Source: Desulfuromonadaceae bacterium
GTDB taxonomy: Bacteria; Desulfobacterota; Desulfuromonadia; Desulfuromonadales; SZUA-401
DNA: 5,208 nucleotides
NCBI GenBank assembly: GCA_003246035.1
Contig: QKBP01000046.1
Span: forward strand, 1 to 5,208
Direction: 5' to 3'
Under the pieces are notes generated by a model, which worked only from the letters and a program-made list of their open reading frames with translations, had not been told where the DNA came from and searched no databases. Within the stretch, counting starts at the first letter, position 1, and every line of letters starts with the position of its first letter. This document shows, one piece after another, positions 1-5,208 of this stretch. The position numbers were made by a program, and so were the translations under genes.

Positions 1-7
1 AAAAAAA

Positions 8-1651
8 TCAACCGATATCATGCCCTTCCGGCAGTCTTTGCGGAGCCACACGAACAGTCCGGAAGCGTTCGACCGTAACCAGGCCGGGACGAGCCCCCTT
101 GGGCTTGCGTACGGCACTGCCGGGTGCGACGATGACCTCGACCTTCGGCGCTTCGCGAGCGCTCGAATACCCGGCGGCCAGTGCGGCGGCAAATTGAATA
201 TCGACCTCGGGGACCTCACCGCCCCTGCCAGCACGACGCAGAACCAGGTGACACCCGGGGCGCTGGTGGGCATGGAACCAAAGATCGTCAGCCTGAGCGA
301 TCCGGCAACTGACGAGGTCGTTGCCGCGCGGACCCTTCCCCCAGACCAGCTCAAAACCCGAGGGGCTGAAGGATCGCAGCAGCGGCTCGGGGGGCTTGGC
401 GCGACTGCGTGAAGCCGGCTCGGCGCGCAGCTTCAACCAGCCTGCTGCGGCGAGATCCCGCGCCAGCTGGTCGCGCTCCAACGAATCGTGCGCATCATTG
501 AGCGCCAACTGCATCTCCCTGAGCCAGGCCAGCTCGTCCCGGGTCTCGCCTAGCCGCCTGGCCACATGCTCCCCGCCACGCTGGAGCCTCCTGACGTGGC
601 GAAACTGTCTCTCGACGTTCTCCTGCGGGGAACGCGCCGGGTCGAGAGGAATCGAGATGCTGGCCGGCGGATCCTGAAAGTAATCTTCAACCGCGATGCT
701 CTCCATGCCGCGACGCACCCGGTGCAGGTTGGCCACCAGCAGCTCGGCCCGGTGCCTGAGGGTATCGACCTCCTGCAGCTGCCGTCCGTCGGCTTCGATC
801 CGCAGCAGGCGTCGCTCGAGACGGGCGATCGCCTGTGCCACGGTGCGCTGGAGCTCGTCGCCGTGCGTCTGGAGGGTGTCGGCGGCGGCTTCGAGCGCGG
901 CATGCAACGAGACATATTCCTCGACGACCTCTCCTTCCCCTGCCCGGAGTCGAAACGGTACGAGGCGAGTCCGACCGTTGCCGATCAGGACCGGCCGCTC
1001 GCGGGCATCGAGGAGTCGCTGCCGCAGGTCGGTCAGCAGCTCGCCGATCTCCTCCCCTGCCCCGACGCGTCGCACCATCACGTCGGCCATCCACGGCGGC
1101 AGCGGCGTGACCCGTTCGAGCAGCCAGCGGCGCAGTTCGTGCCCCTCCAGGTCGCCGGGGATCCGGGGGACGCCGTCCAGCAGGTTGCAGGCGGCCGGCT
1201 CCGGCCATCGGTACGTTCCACCCGGGAGAAGCCCCGAGGCTGCGTGGCGAAACAGGACATCGATGATCACGGAGCGCTCATCGAGGAGCACGAGATTGGG
1301 AGAGTGCCGGAAGTCCACCACCAGGCGACAGCGGCTGCCGTCGCCAGAGTCACATGACAGCACGGCCAACCGGTCTCCGTGCCACTGCGCGACCTCGCGC
1401 AGGCGCCTGAGACGCGCCCGCAGCAACTGGCAGAAGCGCGGCGGAGTAAACGGATTGGCGAAGCTCCGGCGACGGCTCAGATACAGGGCCGCGTCGCCCT
1501 TGCGGACCTTCAGGTAGAGCCGTTTCTCCTCGCTGCCGGTCCACAGGCGCAGCACCAGCTCGTCGCGACCCGGCTGGTGGATCTTGTTGACGCGCGCGCC
1601 GGCGAGGTCGGAGAGCAGGCGAACCATGACGGTAAAGGTGAGTGAATCCAT
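8..1651 (-). CDS. rqcH: NFACT family protein (RqcH / fibronectin-binding A-like), ribosome quality control
   Basis: A complete 547-residue protein that matches the NFACT architecture. The N-terminal NFACT-N domain (about 1-175) contains NPFTPPRFCQLLR at 66-78 and the D93-R94 pair, which corresponds to the DR motif needed for C-terminal tailing in characterised RqcH. A helix-hairpin-helix-like stretch lies near 180-200. A long coiled-coil region (about 262-400) includes the signature ELLVANLHRVRRGM (303-316) and IPLDPARSPQENVERQF (334-350). The C-terminal NFACT-R domain (about 426-530) shows DLWFHAHQRPGCHLVLR (456-472) and RKPKGARPGLV (515-525). Known family role: RqcH binds 50S subunits obstructed by peptidyl-tRNA and recruits tRNA to add C-terminal tails to stalled chains; the protein acts in the cytosol. 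Start: ATG at 1651 with AGGAG at 1661-1657 and a 5-nt spacer. It follows a strong terminator and probably has its own promoter, so it is not part of the upstream redox operon. Older databases call such proteins fibronectin-binding; no adhesin feature is visible. Confidence 0.92.
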   Translation of the reverse strand: MDSLTFTVMVRLLSDLAGARVNKIHQPGRDELVLRLWTGSEEKRLYLKVRKGDAALYLSRRRSFANPFTPPRFCQLLRARLRRLREVAQWHGDRLAVLSCDSGDGSRCRLVVDFRHSPNLVLLDERSVIIDVLFRHAASGLLPGGTYRWPEPAACNLLDGVPRIPGDLEGHELRRWLLERVTPLPPWMADVMVRRVGAGEEIGELLTDLRQRLLDARERPVLIGNGRTRLVPFRLRAGEGEVVEEYVSLHAALEAAADTLQTHGDELQRTVAQAIARLERRLLRIEADGRQLQEVDTLRHRAELLVANLHRVRRGMESIAVEDYFQDPPASISIPLDPARSPQENVERQFRHVRRLQRGGEHVARRLGETRDELAWLREMQLALNDAHDSLERDQLARDLAAAGWLKLRAEPASRSRAKPPEPLLRSFSPSGFELVWGKGPRGNDLVSCRIAQADDLWFHAHQRPGCHLVLRRAGRGGEVPEVDIQFAAALAAGYSSAREAPKVEVIVAPGSAVRKPKGARPGLVTVERFRTVRVAPQRLPEGHDIG

Positions 1652-1668
1652 GTCGGCTCCTGGCCGGC

Positions 1669-1697
1669 AGCATAGCCGCCCTCTCCGGCCCAGGCAA
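1669..1697 (-). promoter_or_regulatory. candidate sigma-70 promoter for the NFACT gene
   Basis: On the minus strand, TTGCCT (1697-1692) and TATGCT (1674-1669) are separated by exactly 17 bp. Each matches the sigma-70 consensus hexamer at 4 of 6 positions. The predicted start near 1662 would give an extremely short leader that begins at the AGGAG ribosome binding site (1661-1657). The placement between the upstream gene's terminator and this start codon supports it, but the short leader and imperfect boxes keep confidence low. Confidence 0.35.
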
Positions 1698-1722
1698 GCG
1701 CAGAGTCGATGTGTTTTTCAGG

Positions 1723-1755
1723 AAAAAAGGGCGGCCCGCAATGCGGACCGCCCTT
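1723..1755 (-). terminator. strong intrinsic terminator of the Fe-S protein gene
   Basis: Read on the minus strand, 13-nt arms (1755-1743 and 1739-1727) pair around a 3-nt ATT loop. All positions pair, with one T-G wobble; the stem is GC-rich and carries AAGGGCGG at its base. It is followed by a run of six T (1728-1723, partly within the arm). It sits 22 bp after the stop codon of the Fe-S protein gene. On the plus strand the stem is not followed by a T run, so it acts in the minus direction only. Confidence 0.93.
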
Positions 1756-1777
1756 AGGACAGAATCCGTGAAACCTG

Positions 1778-2551
1778 TTACTTGAGGCCACCCTGAATGC
1801 CGACCACTACCGTCTCGACCGGCACATCCTTGCCGCTGGCTGCGACCGCCTGGCGAGCGAGGGCGTTCAGGCCGGAGCAGCAGGGCACTTCCATGATCAC
1901 CACGGTGAGGCTCTTGATGTCGTTGTGCTGCAGCATCGCAGTCAACTTCTGCAGGTAGGCCTGGCCGTCATCCAGCTTCGGACAGCCGATCAGCAGCGCC
2001 TTCCCTTTCAGCATGTCCTTGTGAAAATCGGCGTAGGCGAAGGGGGCGCAGTCGGCCGCCAGGAGCAGATCGGCACCCTGCAGGAACGGAGCGGTCGGCG
2101 GGACCAGGTGCATCTGCACCGGCCACTGGCGCAGTTCCGAAGGGCGCTGGCCGGCGCTGTCAGCCTGGGCGGTGGCAGGTGCGCTGTGCTGCTTGACCGC
2201 CGCCGAGGGGCAACCGCCGCCGGAGAAGTTCATCACCCGAGCCGAAGGGCAGCCACCACCGTGGGCATGTGCAGGCGGCGCAGCCGGAGCATGGCCGACA
2301 GGTTCGCGGCCGATCTGTTTGAGGTGCTGGTCGACCGCCTCCTCGTCGAACTTGTCGGCATCGCGTTTCTCGACGATGATCGCGTCCTTCGGACAGTGCC
2401 CGAGGCACGCCCCGAGGCCGTCACAGAGGTTGTCGGCGATCAATTTCGCCTTGCCATCGATGATCTTGATCGCCCCTTCGGCGCACGCCGGCACGCAGAG
2501 GCCGCAGCCGTCGCATTTCTCTTCGTCGATTTTCACGATTTCACGGATCAT
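1778..2551 (-). CDS. ferredoxin-like 4Fe-4S protein with C-terminal cysteine domain (Hcp-associated type)
   Basis: 257 residues, cytosolic, no signal peptide. The N-terminal ferredoxin domain (1-62) has a full C13-x2-C16-x2-C19-x3-C23 cluster motif. The second site reads CDGLGACLGHCP (43-54), with Leu46 where a classical ferredoxin has its second Cys. A His/Ala/Pro-rich linker (87-97) is followed by two copies of GGGCPSA (98-104 and 111-117). The C-terminal domain (about 138-257) carries LRQWPVQMHLVPP, AADCAPFAYADFH (165-177), GCPKLDD (189-195) and MEVPCCSGL (220-228). I recognise this as the Fe-S protein often encoded beside hybrid cluster protein in anaerobes and called frdX in HcpR regulon work; its reaction is not established, and electron transfer is inferred. 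Start: ATG at 2551 with AAGGAG (2564-2559) 7 nt upstream. The frame stays open to 2956, but that extension overlaps ygbA and reads as non-protein-like sequence. A FNR/HcpR-type operator lies upstream and an intrinsic terminator downstream. Confidence 0.9.
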   Translation of the reverse strand: MIREIVKIDEEKCDGCGLCVPACAEGAIKIIDGKAKLIADNLCDGLGACLGHCPKDAIIVEKRDADKFDEEAVDQHLKQIGREPVGHAPAAPPAHAHGGGCPSARVMNFSGGGCPSAAVKQHSAPATAQADSAGQRPSELRQWPVQMHLVPPTAPFLQGADLLLAADCAPFAYADFHKDMLKGKALLIGCPKLDDGQAYLQKLTAMLQHNDIKSLTVVIMEVPCCSGLNALARQAVAASGKDVPVETVVVGIQGGLK

Positions 2552-2558
2552 GTCGTAA

Positions 2559-2564
2559 CTCCTT
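2559..2564 (-). promoter_or_regulatory. ribosome binding site deciding the Fe-S protein start
   Basis: AAGGAG on the minus strand lies 7 nt before the ATG at 2551. It fixes the start at MIREIVKIDE and argues against the 405-nt longer open frame that overlaps ygbA. Confidence 0.85.
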
Positions 2565-2596
2565 GGGAGGTTGGTTTTCTCGTTCAACGTGGGGCC

Positions 2597-2605
2597 AGAG
2601 TAGCA
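2597..2605 (-). promoter_or_regulatory. extended -10 promoter element of the Fe-S protein gene
   Basis: The minus strand reads TGCTACTCT: a TGn extension (2605-2603) and TACTCT (2602-2597), which keeps the T, A and final T of the consensus hexamer. It predicts a transcription start at about 2590, giving a leader of about 39 nt. No good -35 box is seen at the usual distance; instead the dyad at 2625-2638 covers that position, as expected for an activator-dependent class II promoter. Confidence 0.55.
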
Positions 2606-2624
2606 GGAAGACACGGAGGACAAA

Positions 2625-2638
2625 TTGACGGGCGTCAA
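2625..2638 (-). promoter_or_regulatory. FNR/HcpR-type operator (TTGAC-N4-GTCAA dyad)
   Basis: A perfect inverted repeat, TTGACG-CC-CGTCAA on the minus strand, flanked by A/T-rich bases. The layout equals the FNR-family half-site arrangement TTGAT-N4-ATCAA, with T to C changes in the inner half-site. To my knowledge TTGAC/GTCAA half-sites are characteristic of HcpR, the CRP/FNR-family nitrosative-stress regulator of deltaproteobacteria. Its centre is 41.5 bp from the start predicted by the -10 box at 2602-2597. The regulator itself is not in the window, so its identity is inferred. Confidence 0.7.
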
Positions 2639-2642
2639 AAAC

Positions 2643-3032
2643 TCAAAAAAAGTAATGCCAGAGCAAATCGAAACACCCTCTCCGCAGCAGGAACTTGCCC
2701 GAAAAGCGCATGATCTCCCGAACCTTTTCGCGATGTCCGGGACGGTAGCAGTGGATATGGCAGTGCTTACAGGTCGGTTTCGGGTCAAGCGGGCACTTGA
2801 GCCTTCGAGCCACGGCGTAGGCGAGAAAATCGAGGCACTCCGCACAGAGCTTGCGTCGCCCGAATCGAAGACCGGGGAGCCCCAGGGCCTCTCCGTCGAG
2901 TCCCTGCTTGTCGCCGGCGTGGTGGACATCGCAGTAGACCGCGGTAAACAGGGCAAGTACCTTGAGATCTTTGATTTCTTTCGGGGTCAGTTCCAAAGTC
3001 CGTGGCATCACCCTAGCCTGCCTGATGTTCAC
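2643..3032 (-). CDS. ygbA: YgbA family protein (nitrous oxide-stimulated promoter family)
   Basis: 129 residues, soluble, no signal peptide. The family hallmark is at the C-terminus: CPLDPKPTCKHCHIHCYRP (80-98), then REKVREIMRFSG (101-112), which closely follows the CPYG-x-KPTC-x2-C-x-VHCY and RE-x-MRYSG pattern of YgbA. Cysteines at 34, 63, 66, 80, 88, 91 and 95 and His 37/38 could bind zinc or an iron-sulfur cluster; this is inference. E. coli ygbA is repressed by the NO sensor NsrR and linked to nitrosative stress, but its biochemical role is unknown. Start: the GTG at 3032 shares the 4-nt GTGA overlap with the cytochrome stop and has AGGGAG (3046-3041) 8 nt upstream. An in-frame ATG at 3008 (MPRTLE) has a poorly spaced Shine-Dalgarno sequence and is the less likely alternative. 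The stop follows a run of seven T, giving ...HYFF. Confidence 0.85.
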   Translation of the reverse strand: MNIRQARVMPRTLELTPKEIKDLKVLALFTAVYCDVHHAGDKQGLDGEALGLPGLRFGRRKLCAECLDFLAYAVARRLKCPLDPKPTCKHCHIHCYRPGHREKVREIMRFSGKFLLRRGCFDLLWHYFF

Positions 3033-4315
3033 TTTTCAGTCTCCCTGCCGAATTCAAGCTCGAGGAGTCGCCCCTTTTCACGTGCGTAGTCCTGTTCACT
3101 CAGGGCGCCGCGCTCATATTTCTTCTTGAGCACCTGCAGCGTCTCTTCCAGCGATGGCTCGGCTCTCGTAGTCGCCGTGTCACGTCCCGTGCCCTCCAGG
3201 CGGAGAGTTTCAGTGCGAATATCAACCAGGTCCATCTTCAGCTCGGCGTTCCCGTACCAGTGGGTATACGCCGGATTCTGATGGTAGGCCCCTTTCCAGG
3301 TCTTGGCAAAGTCATACTTCTTCATCTTGAACAGAAGGCGCTCGACATGCGAAATGTCCTCGTACAGCATCTGCCCGTCGGTCACCAACGTCTCACCACG
3401 CAGCGGGTGCGCAGGCCTCTGATCCGGCATGGGACTCAGCAGCTCGCGATCGTGCAAATCCCATACGACCGATTCGGCTTCCTTAACCAATGCCCTGCTC
3501 TGCGAGAGGACGCCGTCGGCGCGCACGAAATCGCGCAACACGAAGGAACGGGCATGACAGTCACTACACACTGCGATCATCTGCTCTCGTCGAGCCGCAT
3601 AGAGTGAGGCATCAACCGGCTCTCCTGCCGGGGTATGGGCTATTCCTTGTGAGACATCGTGCGAACCGGAGGGCATGTGACATCGCTGACAGTCCGGAGC
3701 CTGGTCTTCGCCGAGGGCATCGTAGATGGTCCCGTGCTGTGAGGTTTGCCACATCTCCCACTGAGGATGGTCTGGCCCCATGTGGCACTTGGCGCACACG
3801 TTCGGGTCGCGCACGATCTTCAGGTCGGTGAGATGGTTGGCGTGGCAACTGGCACAGGATGCTTCAATCTGATGGCAGCGGTTACAACCGAGTTCACCCA
3901 TTTCGCTCGACTGCTTGAGGAAGCGCGCACACTGGACTGTCGACAGCGGCAGCGCAGTCCCCTCCTCATGACAGAAGCGGCACTCGCGCGGATCACGTTC
4001 TTCGAGCTTCCGGGTGCACCCCCAGCCGGAATGGAGTCCCAAACCGTGCTTGCTATGAGAGTGTTCGGCGAAGGCTTTCTGATGGCATTCCCCACAGACG
4101 ACGGCATTGACCGGAGTCCGCCCCTGAAGCATGGCTTCGTGGTCATCACCGTGGCAGTCGGAACAGCCGACCTTCGGGTAGTGTACGCTCCCCTGCCACT
4201 GACTTACAGCAGCCGGGGTCGTCCCCCGATGACAGTCGGTGCAGGAGTCACTCCAGGCCGGACCTGCAACGGTCAAGATCATGAACGTTGTGATGCCGGC
4301 AAGTTTCTTAAGCAT
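3029..4315 (-). CDS. secreted HAO-family multiheme cytochrome c, nine CxxCH motifs, C-terminal SHOCT domain
   Basis: 428 residues from the ATG at 4315. A signal peptide (MLKKLAGITTFMILTVAGPA, probable cleavage after AWS at 20-22) sends it across the inner membrane. CxxCH motifs start at Cys 25, 51, 74, 112, 144, 154, 174, 209 and 250. Eight follow the order of octaheme hydroxylamine oxidoreductases, including the CxxCH-N5-CxxCH pair (144/154, where HAO heme 4 is the catalytic heme), MGPDHPQWEMWQTSQHG (179-195) and WKGAYHQNPAYTHWYGNAEL (340-359). The motif at 112 is extra. Relative to Nitrosomonas HAO the stretch after HxNP is shortened, and the tyrosine that cross-links heme P460 seems absent, so a reductive role (hydroxylamine or nitrite to ammonium) is inferred. 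Residues 389-421 form a SHOCT domain (KKKYERGALSEQDYAREKGR), unexpected in this family. Start choice: ATG at 4315 has GGGGAG 5 nt upstream; the GTG two codons earlier has no usable spacing. The substrate is unproven. Confidence 0.88.
   Translation of the reverse strand: MLKKLAGITTFMILTVAGPAWSDSCTDCHRGTTPAAVSQWQGSVHYPKVGCSDCHGDDHEAMLQGRTPVNAVVCGECHQKAFAEHSHSKHGLGLHSGWGCTRKLEERDPRECRFCHEEGTALPLSTVQCARFLKQSSEMGELGCNRCHQIEASCASCHANHLTDLKIVRDPNVCAKCHMGPDHPQWEMWQTSQHGTIYDALGEDQAPDCQRCHMPSGSHDVSQGIAHTPAGEPVDASLYAARREQMIAVCSDCHARSFVLRDFVRADGVLSQSRALVKEAESVVWDLHDRELLSPMPDQRPAHPLRGETLVTDGQMLYEDISHVERLLFKMKKYDFAKTWKGAYHQNPAYTHWYGNAELKMDLVDIRTETLRLEGTGRDTATTRAEPSLEETLQVLKKKYERGALSEQDYAREKGRLLELEFGRETEK
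3053..3151 (-). other. SHOCT domain coding segment at the cytochrome C-terminus
   Basis: Residues 389-421 of the cytochrome read as an L-x(3)-L-x(6)-G-x-L-S-E-x-D-Y-x(3)-K helical hairpin, matching the short C-terminal (SHOCT) domain pattern of a helix, a Gly turn, then an acidic-aromatic helix start and a basic end. A weakly conserved linker (about 372-388, rich in Thr, Glu and Arg) joins it to the heme domain. SHOCT domains are thought to mediate oligomerisation or contacts; that function here is inference. Confidence 0.7.
3968..3982 (-). other. extra heme c binding motif (CRFCH) between HAO hemes 3 and 4
   Basis: The codons for residues 112-116 of the cytochrome give CRFCH. Classical HAO goes from its third motif to the catalytic fourth motif without a further CxxCH. 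Two other cysteines flank it (C100 and C129), so this inter-heme stretch (79-143) holds four cysteines. It may carry a ninth heme; that the heme is attached is inferred from the motif only. Confidence 0.75.
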
Positions 4316-4317
4316 GC

Positions 4318-5208
4318 TCACTCCCCACTGTAGCGTCGGTATTCATCTCGCTCGATCAGCCCCAAGACACGCAGCCGACGTAGCCGCAGGCGCTCAGCCG
4401 AAAGTACGCCGAAAGGAGTCGGAGCGGCAACCTTATGGACATACAGATGACCGTCGGAGATCAGGGCCACCTTCGAACCGTCAGGCGAAAACTTCGCTTC
4501 GGGTGCATGGTTGATCCTCCAAAGCAGTTCCGCTCCCCGGTAGAGGCTGCCGTCGACATACAGCAACTCCGTGACAGCGTCGATATGTTCCACCCCCTGA
4601 TAGCCGAGAGCGTGCCTCTCATCCCCCCACAGGGAGAATTGCTGCAGGGAGGTGAACCCGTCCGATATCAGCACGTTTTCACCGTCGGGGAGCAGGCGCG
4701 CCACGCCGCCTCGGAGAGGAAACTCGCCGATCAGCCGCTCGACCCCGGTCGAAAGGTGCCTGACAATCACTCGATAACGCGGGTCAAAAGCAGGAGGATC
4801 GTAGAGGCGTGAATAGATCAGTTCATCGCCCAATGGGGACATCTCGAGAAGCGGGCCGAAAGGAAAGTTTGAAACCAGCCCAGGTGTTGAACGATCGAGC
4901 GTCAGGTCGGCGAGTTGCAGAAGTTGTAGCGAGCCGTCCTGCTGCAAGGTGAGCAGCAGGAGCTTCTGGTTGGTGCCGAAACTGTAGCGGACTGAACGTG
5001 ATACCAGCGCATAGATCGTACTGTCCTTGTTGGCGGCAAGGGCAACAATCATCCCCTCGACCTCATGCTCCGTCAGTTGCGAACCGGAAGCGTCGATCAG
5101 CACCAACCGGGAGGTACCCTCCCCTGGATAGACCGCCGCGAGGAGGCTCCCCTCCCAGGCAAGAAGTTGCGGTGTCTCAGAAGTCAAGCGACGACTTTTT
5201 CCGGAGCC
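4318..5208 (-). CDS. beta-propeller-like protein of unknown function, 5' end outside the window
   Basis: 296 residues are visible. The frame stays open to the window edge (GSGKSRR precedes a possible TTG start at 5187, which has no clear ribosome binding site), so the true start and any signal peptide are most likely beyond 5208. The sequence alternates beta-strand-like blocks with TolB/PD40-type turns: GKSRRLTSETP at the edge, then (counted from the TTG) MSPLGDELIYS (116-126), LLPDGENVLISDG (165-177) and FSPDGSKVALISDGHLYV (233-250). This suggests several blades of a propeller. No heme motif, cysteine pair or membrane segment is visible. The C-terminus (264-286) ends in a SHOCT-like helix pair, LRVLGLIERDEYRRY. 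The stop lies 2 nt before the cytochrome ATG, and the cytochrome's ribosome binding site lies inside this gene's last codons, so the two are translationally coupled. A role as a scaffold or partner of the cytochrome is inference from context. Confidence 0.75.
   Translation of the reverse strand, partial: GSGKSRRLTSETPQLLAWEGSLLAAVYPGEGTSRLVLIDASGSQLTEHEVEGMIVALAANKDSTIYALVSRSVRYSFGTNQKLLLLTLQQDGSLQLLQLADLTLDRSTPGLVSNFPFGPLLEMSPLGDELIYSRLYDPPAFDPRYRVIVRHLSTGVERLIGEFPLRGGVARLLPDGENVLISDGFTSLQQFSLWGDERHALGYQGVEHIDAVTELLYVDGSLYRGAELLWRINHAPEAKFSPDGSKVALISDGHLYVHKVAAPTPFGVLSAERLRLRRLRVLGLIERDEYRRYSGE
4321..4326 (-). promoter_or_regulatory. ribosome binding site deciding the cytochrome start
   Basis: GGGGAG (4326-4321 on the minus strand) sits 5 nt before the ATG at 4315 and overlaps the last sense codons of the propeller gene. 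It favours ATG 4315 over the GTG at 4321, which overlaps this same site and would have no spacer. Confidence 0.7.

Noticed and set aside
1..7. Run of seven A (T tract on the minus strand) directly after the NFACT stop, as part of a terminator.
   Set aside because: No convincing GC-rich hairpin ends just before it (only a weak CCG/CGG pairing), and the sequence is cut off at the window edge.
566..1357. Long plus-strand open frame (263 codons), with other plus-strand frames, antisense to the NFACT gene.
   Set aside because: It lies wholly inside a well-conserved gene on the other strand; its length is explained by high GC content and it shows no recognisable domain.
2621..2638. The TTGACGCCCGTCAA dyad as a terminator hairpin for ygbA.
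   Set aside because: The arms are only 6 nt with a 2-nt loop, and the following sequence (TTTGTCC) is not a real T tract; its position and symmetry fit an operator better. Read-through from ygbA remains possible.
2552..2956. The Fe-S protein frame stays open upstream to 2956, giving a possible 392-residue protein.
   Set aside because: The extension overlaps ygbA in another frame, has low-complexity Ser/Arg/Pro composition, and the internal ATG at 2551 has an ideal ribosome binding site directly before the ferredoxin domain.
4319..4321. GTG at 4321 as the cytochrome start, with a 4-nt GTGA overlap with the propeller stop.
   Set aside because: It leaves no spacer to the GGGGAG site, whereas the ATG at 4315 has a 5-nt spacer and begins a standard signal peptide (MLKKL). 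It adds only two residues, so the choice has little effect.
3746..4333. Plus-strand open frame (195 codons) antisense to the cytochrome.
   Set aside because: It mirrors the cytochrome codons with heme motifs on the other strand, and no ribosome binding site or domain is visible.
1..5208. CRISPR arrays, tRNA or rRNA genes, insertion sequences and attachment sites.
   Set aside because: No repeated spacer pattern, cloverleaf, transposase motif or terminal inverted repeats were seen by eye on either strand.

Overview
All convincing genes in this 5.2 kb window lie on the minus strand, so transcription runs from high to low coordinates. The sequence is GC-rich. A secreted multiheme c-type cytochrome of the hydroxylamine oxidoreductase (HAO) family, a YgbA-family protein, a HcpR/FNR-type operator in front of an iron-sulfur protein, and an NFACT/RqcH protein together suggest an anaerobic metal- or sulfur-respiring deltaproteobacterium of the Desulfuromonas/Geobacter type. 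That assignment rests on gene content and style only.

Layout in transcription order. (1) 5208-4318: the 3' part of a beta-propeller-like protein, cut by the window edge, with a short SHOCT-like helical tail. (2) 4315-3029: a secreted HAO-family cytochrome with nine CxxCH motifs, one more than the classical octaheme enzymes, and a C-terminal SHOCT domain. (3) 3032-2643: a YgbA-family cysteine-rich protein ('nitrous oxide-stimulated promoter' family), overlapping the cytochrome stop by 4 nt. These three genes are tightly packed (2-nt gap, then 4-nt overlap) and read as one translationally coupled operon. (4) A 91-bp intergenic region holds a perfect TTGAC-N4-GTCAA dyad centred exactly 41.5 bp upstream of the start predicted from an extended -10 box, the geometry of an FNR-class II activated promoter. 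(5) 2551-1778: a ferredoxin-like Fe-S protein of a type known as a partner of hybrid cluster protein (Hcp), ended by a near-perfect intrinsic terminator (1755-1723). (6) 1651-8: an NFACT/RqcH ribosome quality-control protein with its own candidate promoter, unrelated in function to the rest.

Read together, items 1-5 look like a nitrogen-oxide or nitrosative-stress cassette. The HAO-type cytochrome appears to lack the region carrying the tyrosine that cross-links the P460 heme in oxidative enzymes, so it more likely reduces hydroxylamine or nitrite. YgbA is NsrR-controlled in enterobacteria, and the Fe-S protein resembles a known HcpR target. The least familiar parts are the ninth heme motif inserted between HAO hemes 3 and 4, and SHOCT-type tails on both the cytochrome and its propeller neighbour.
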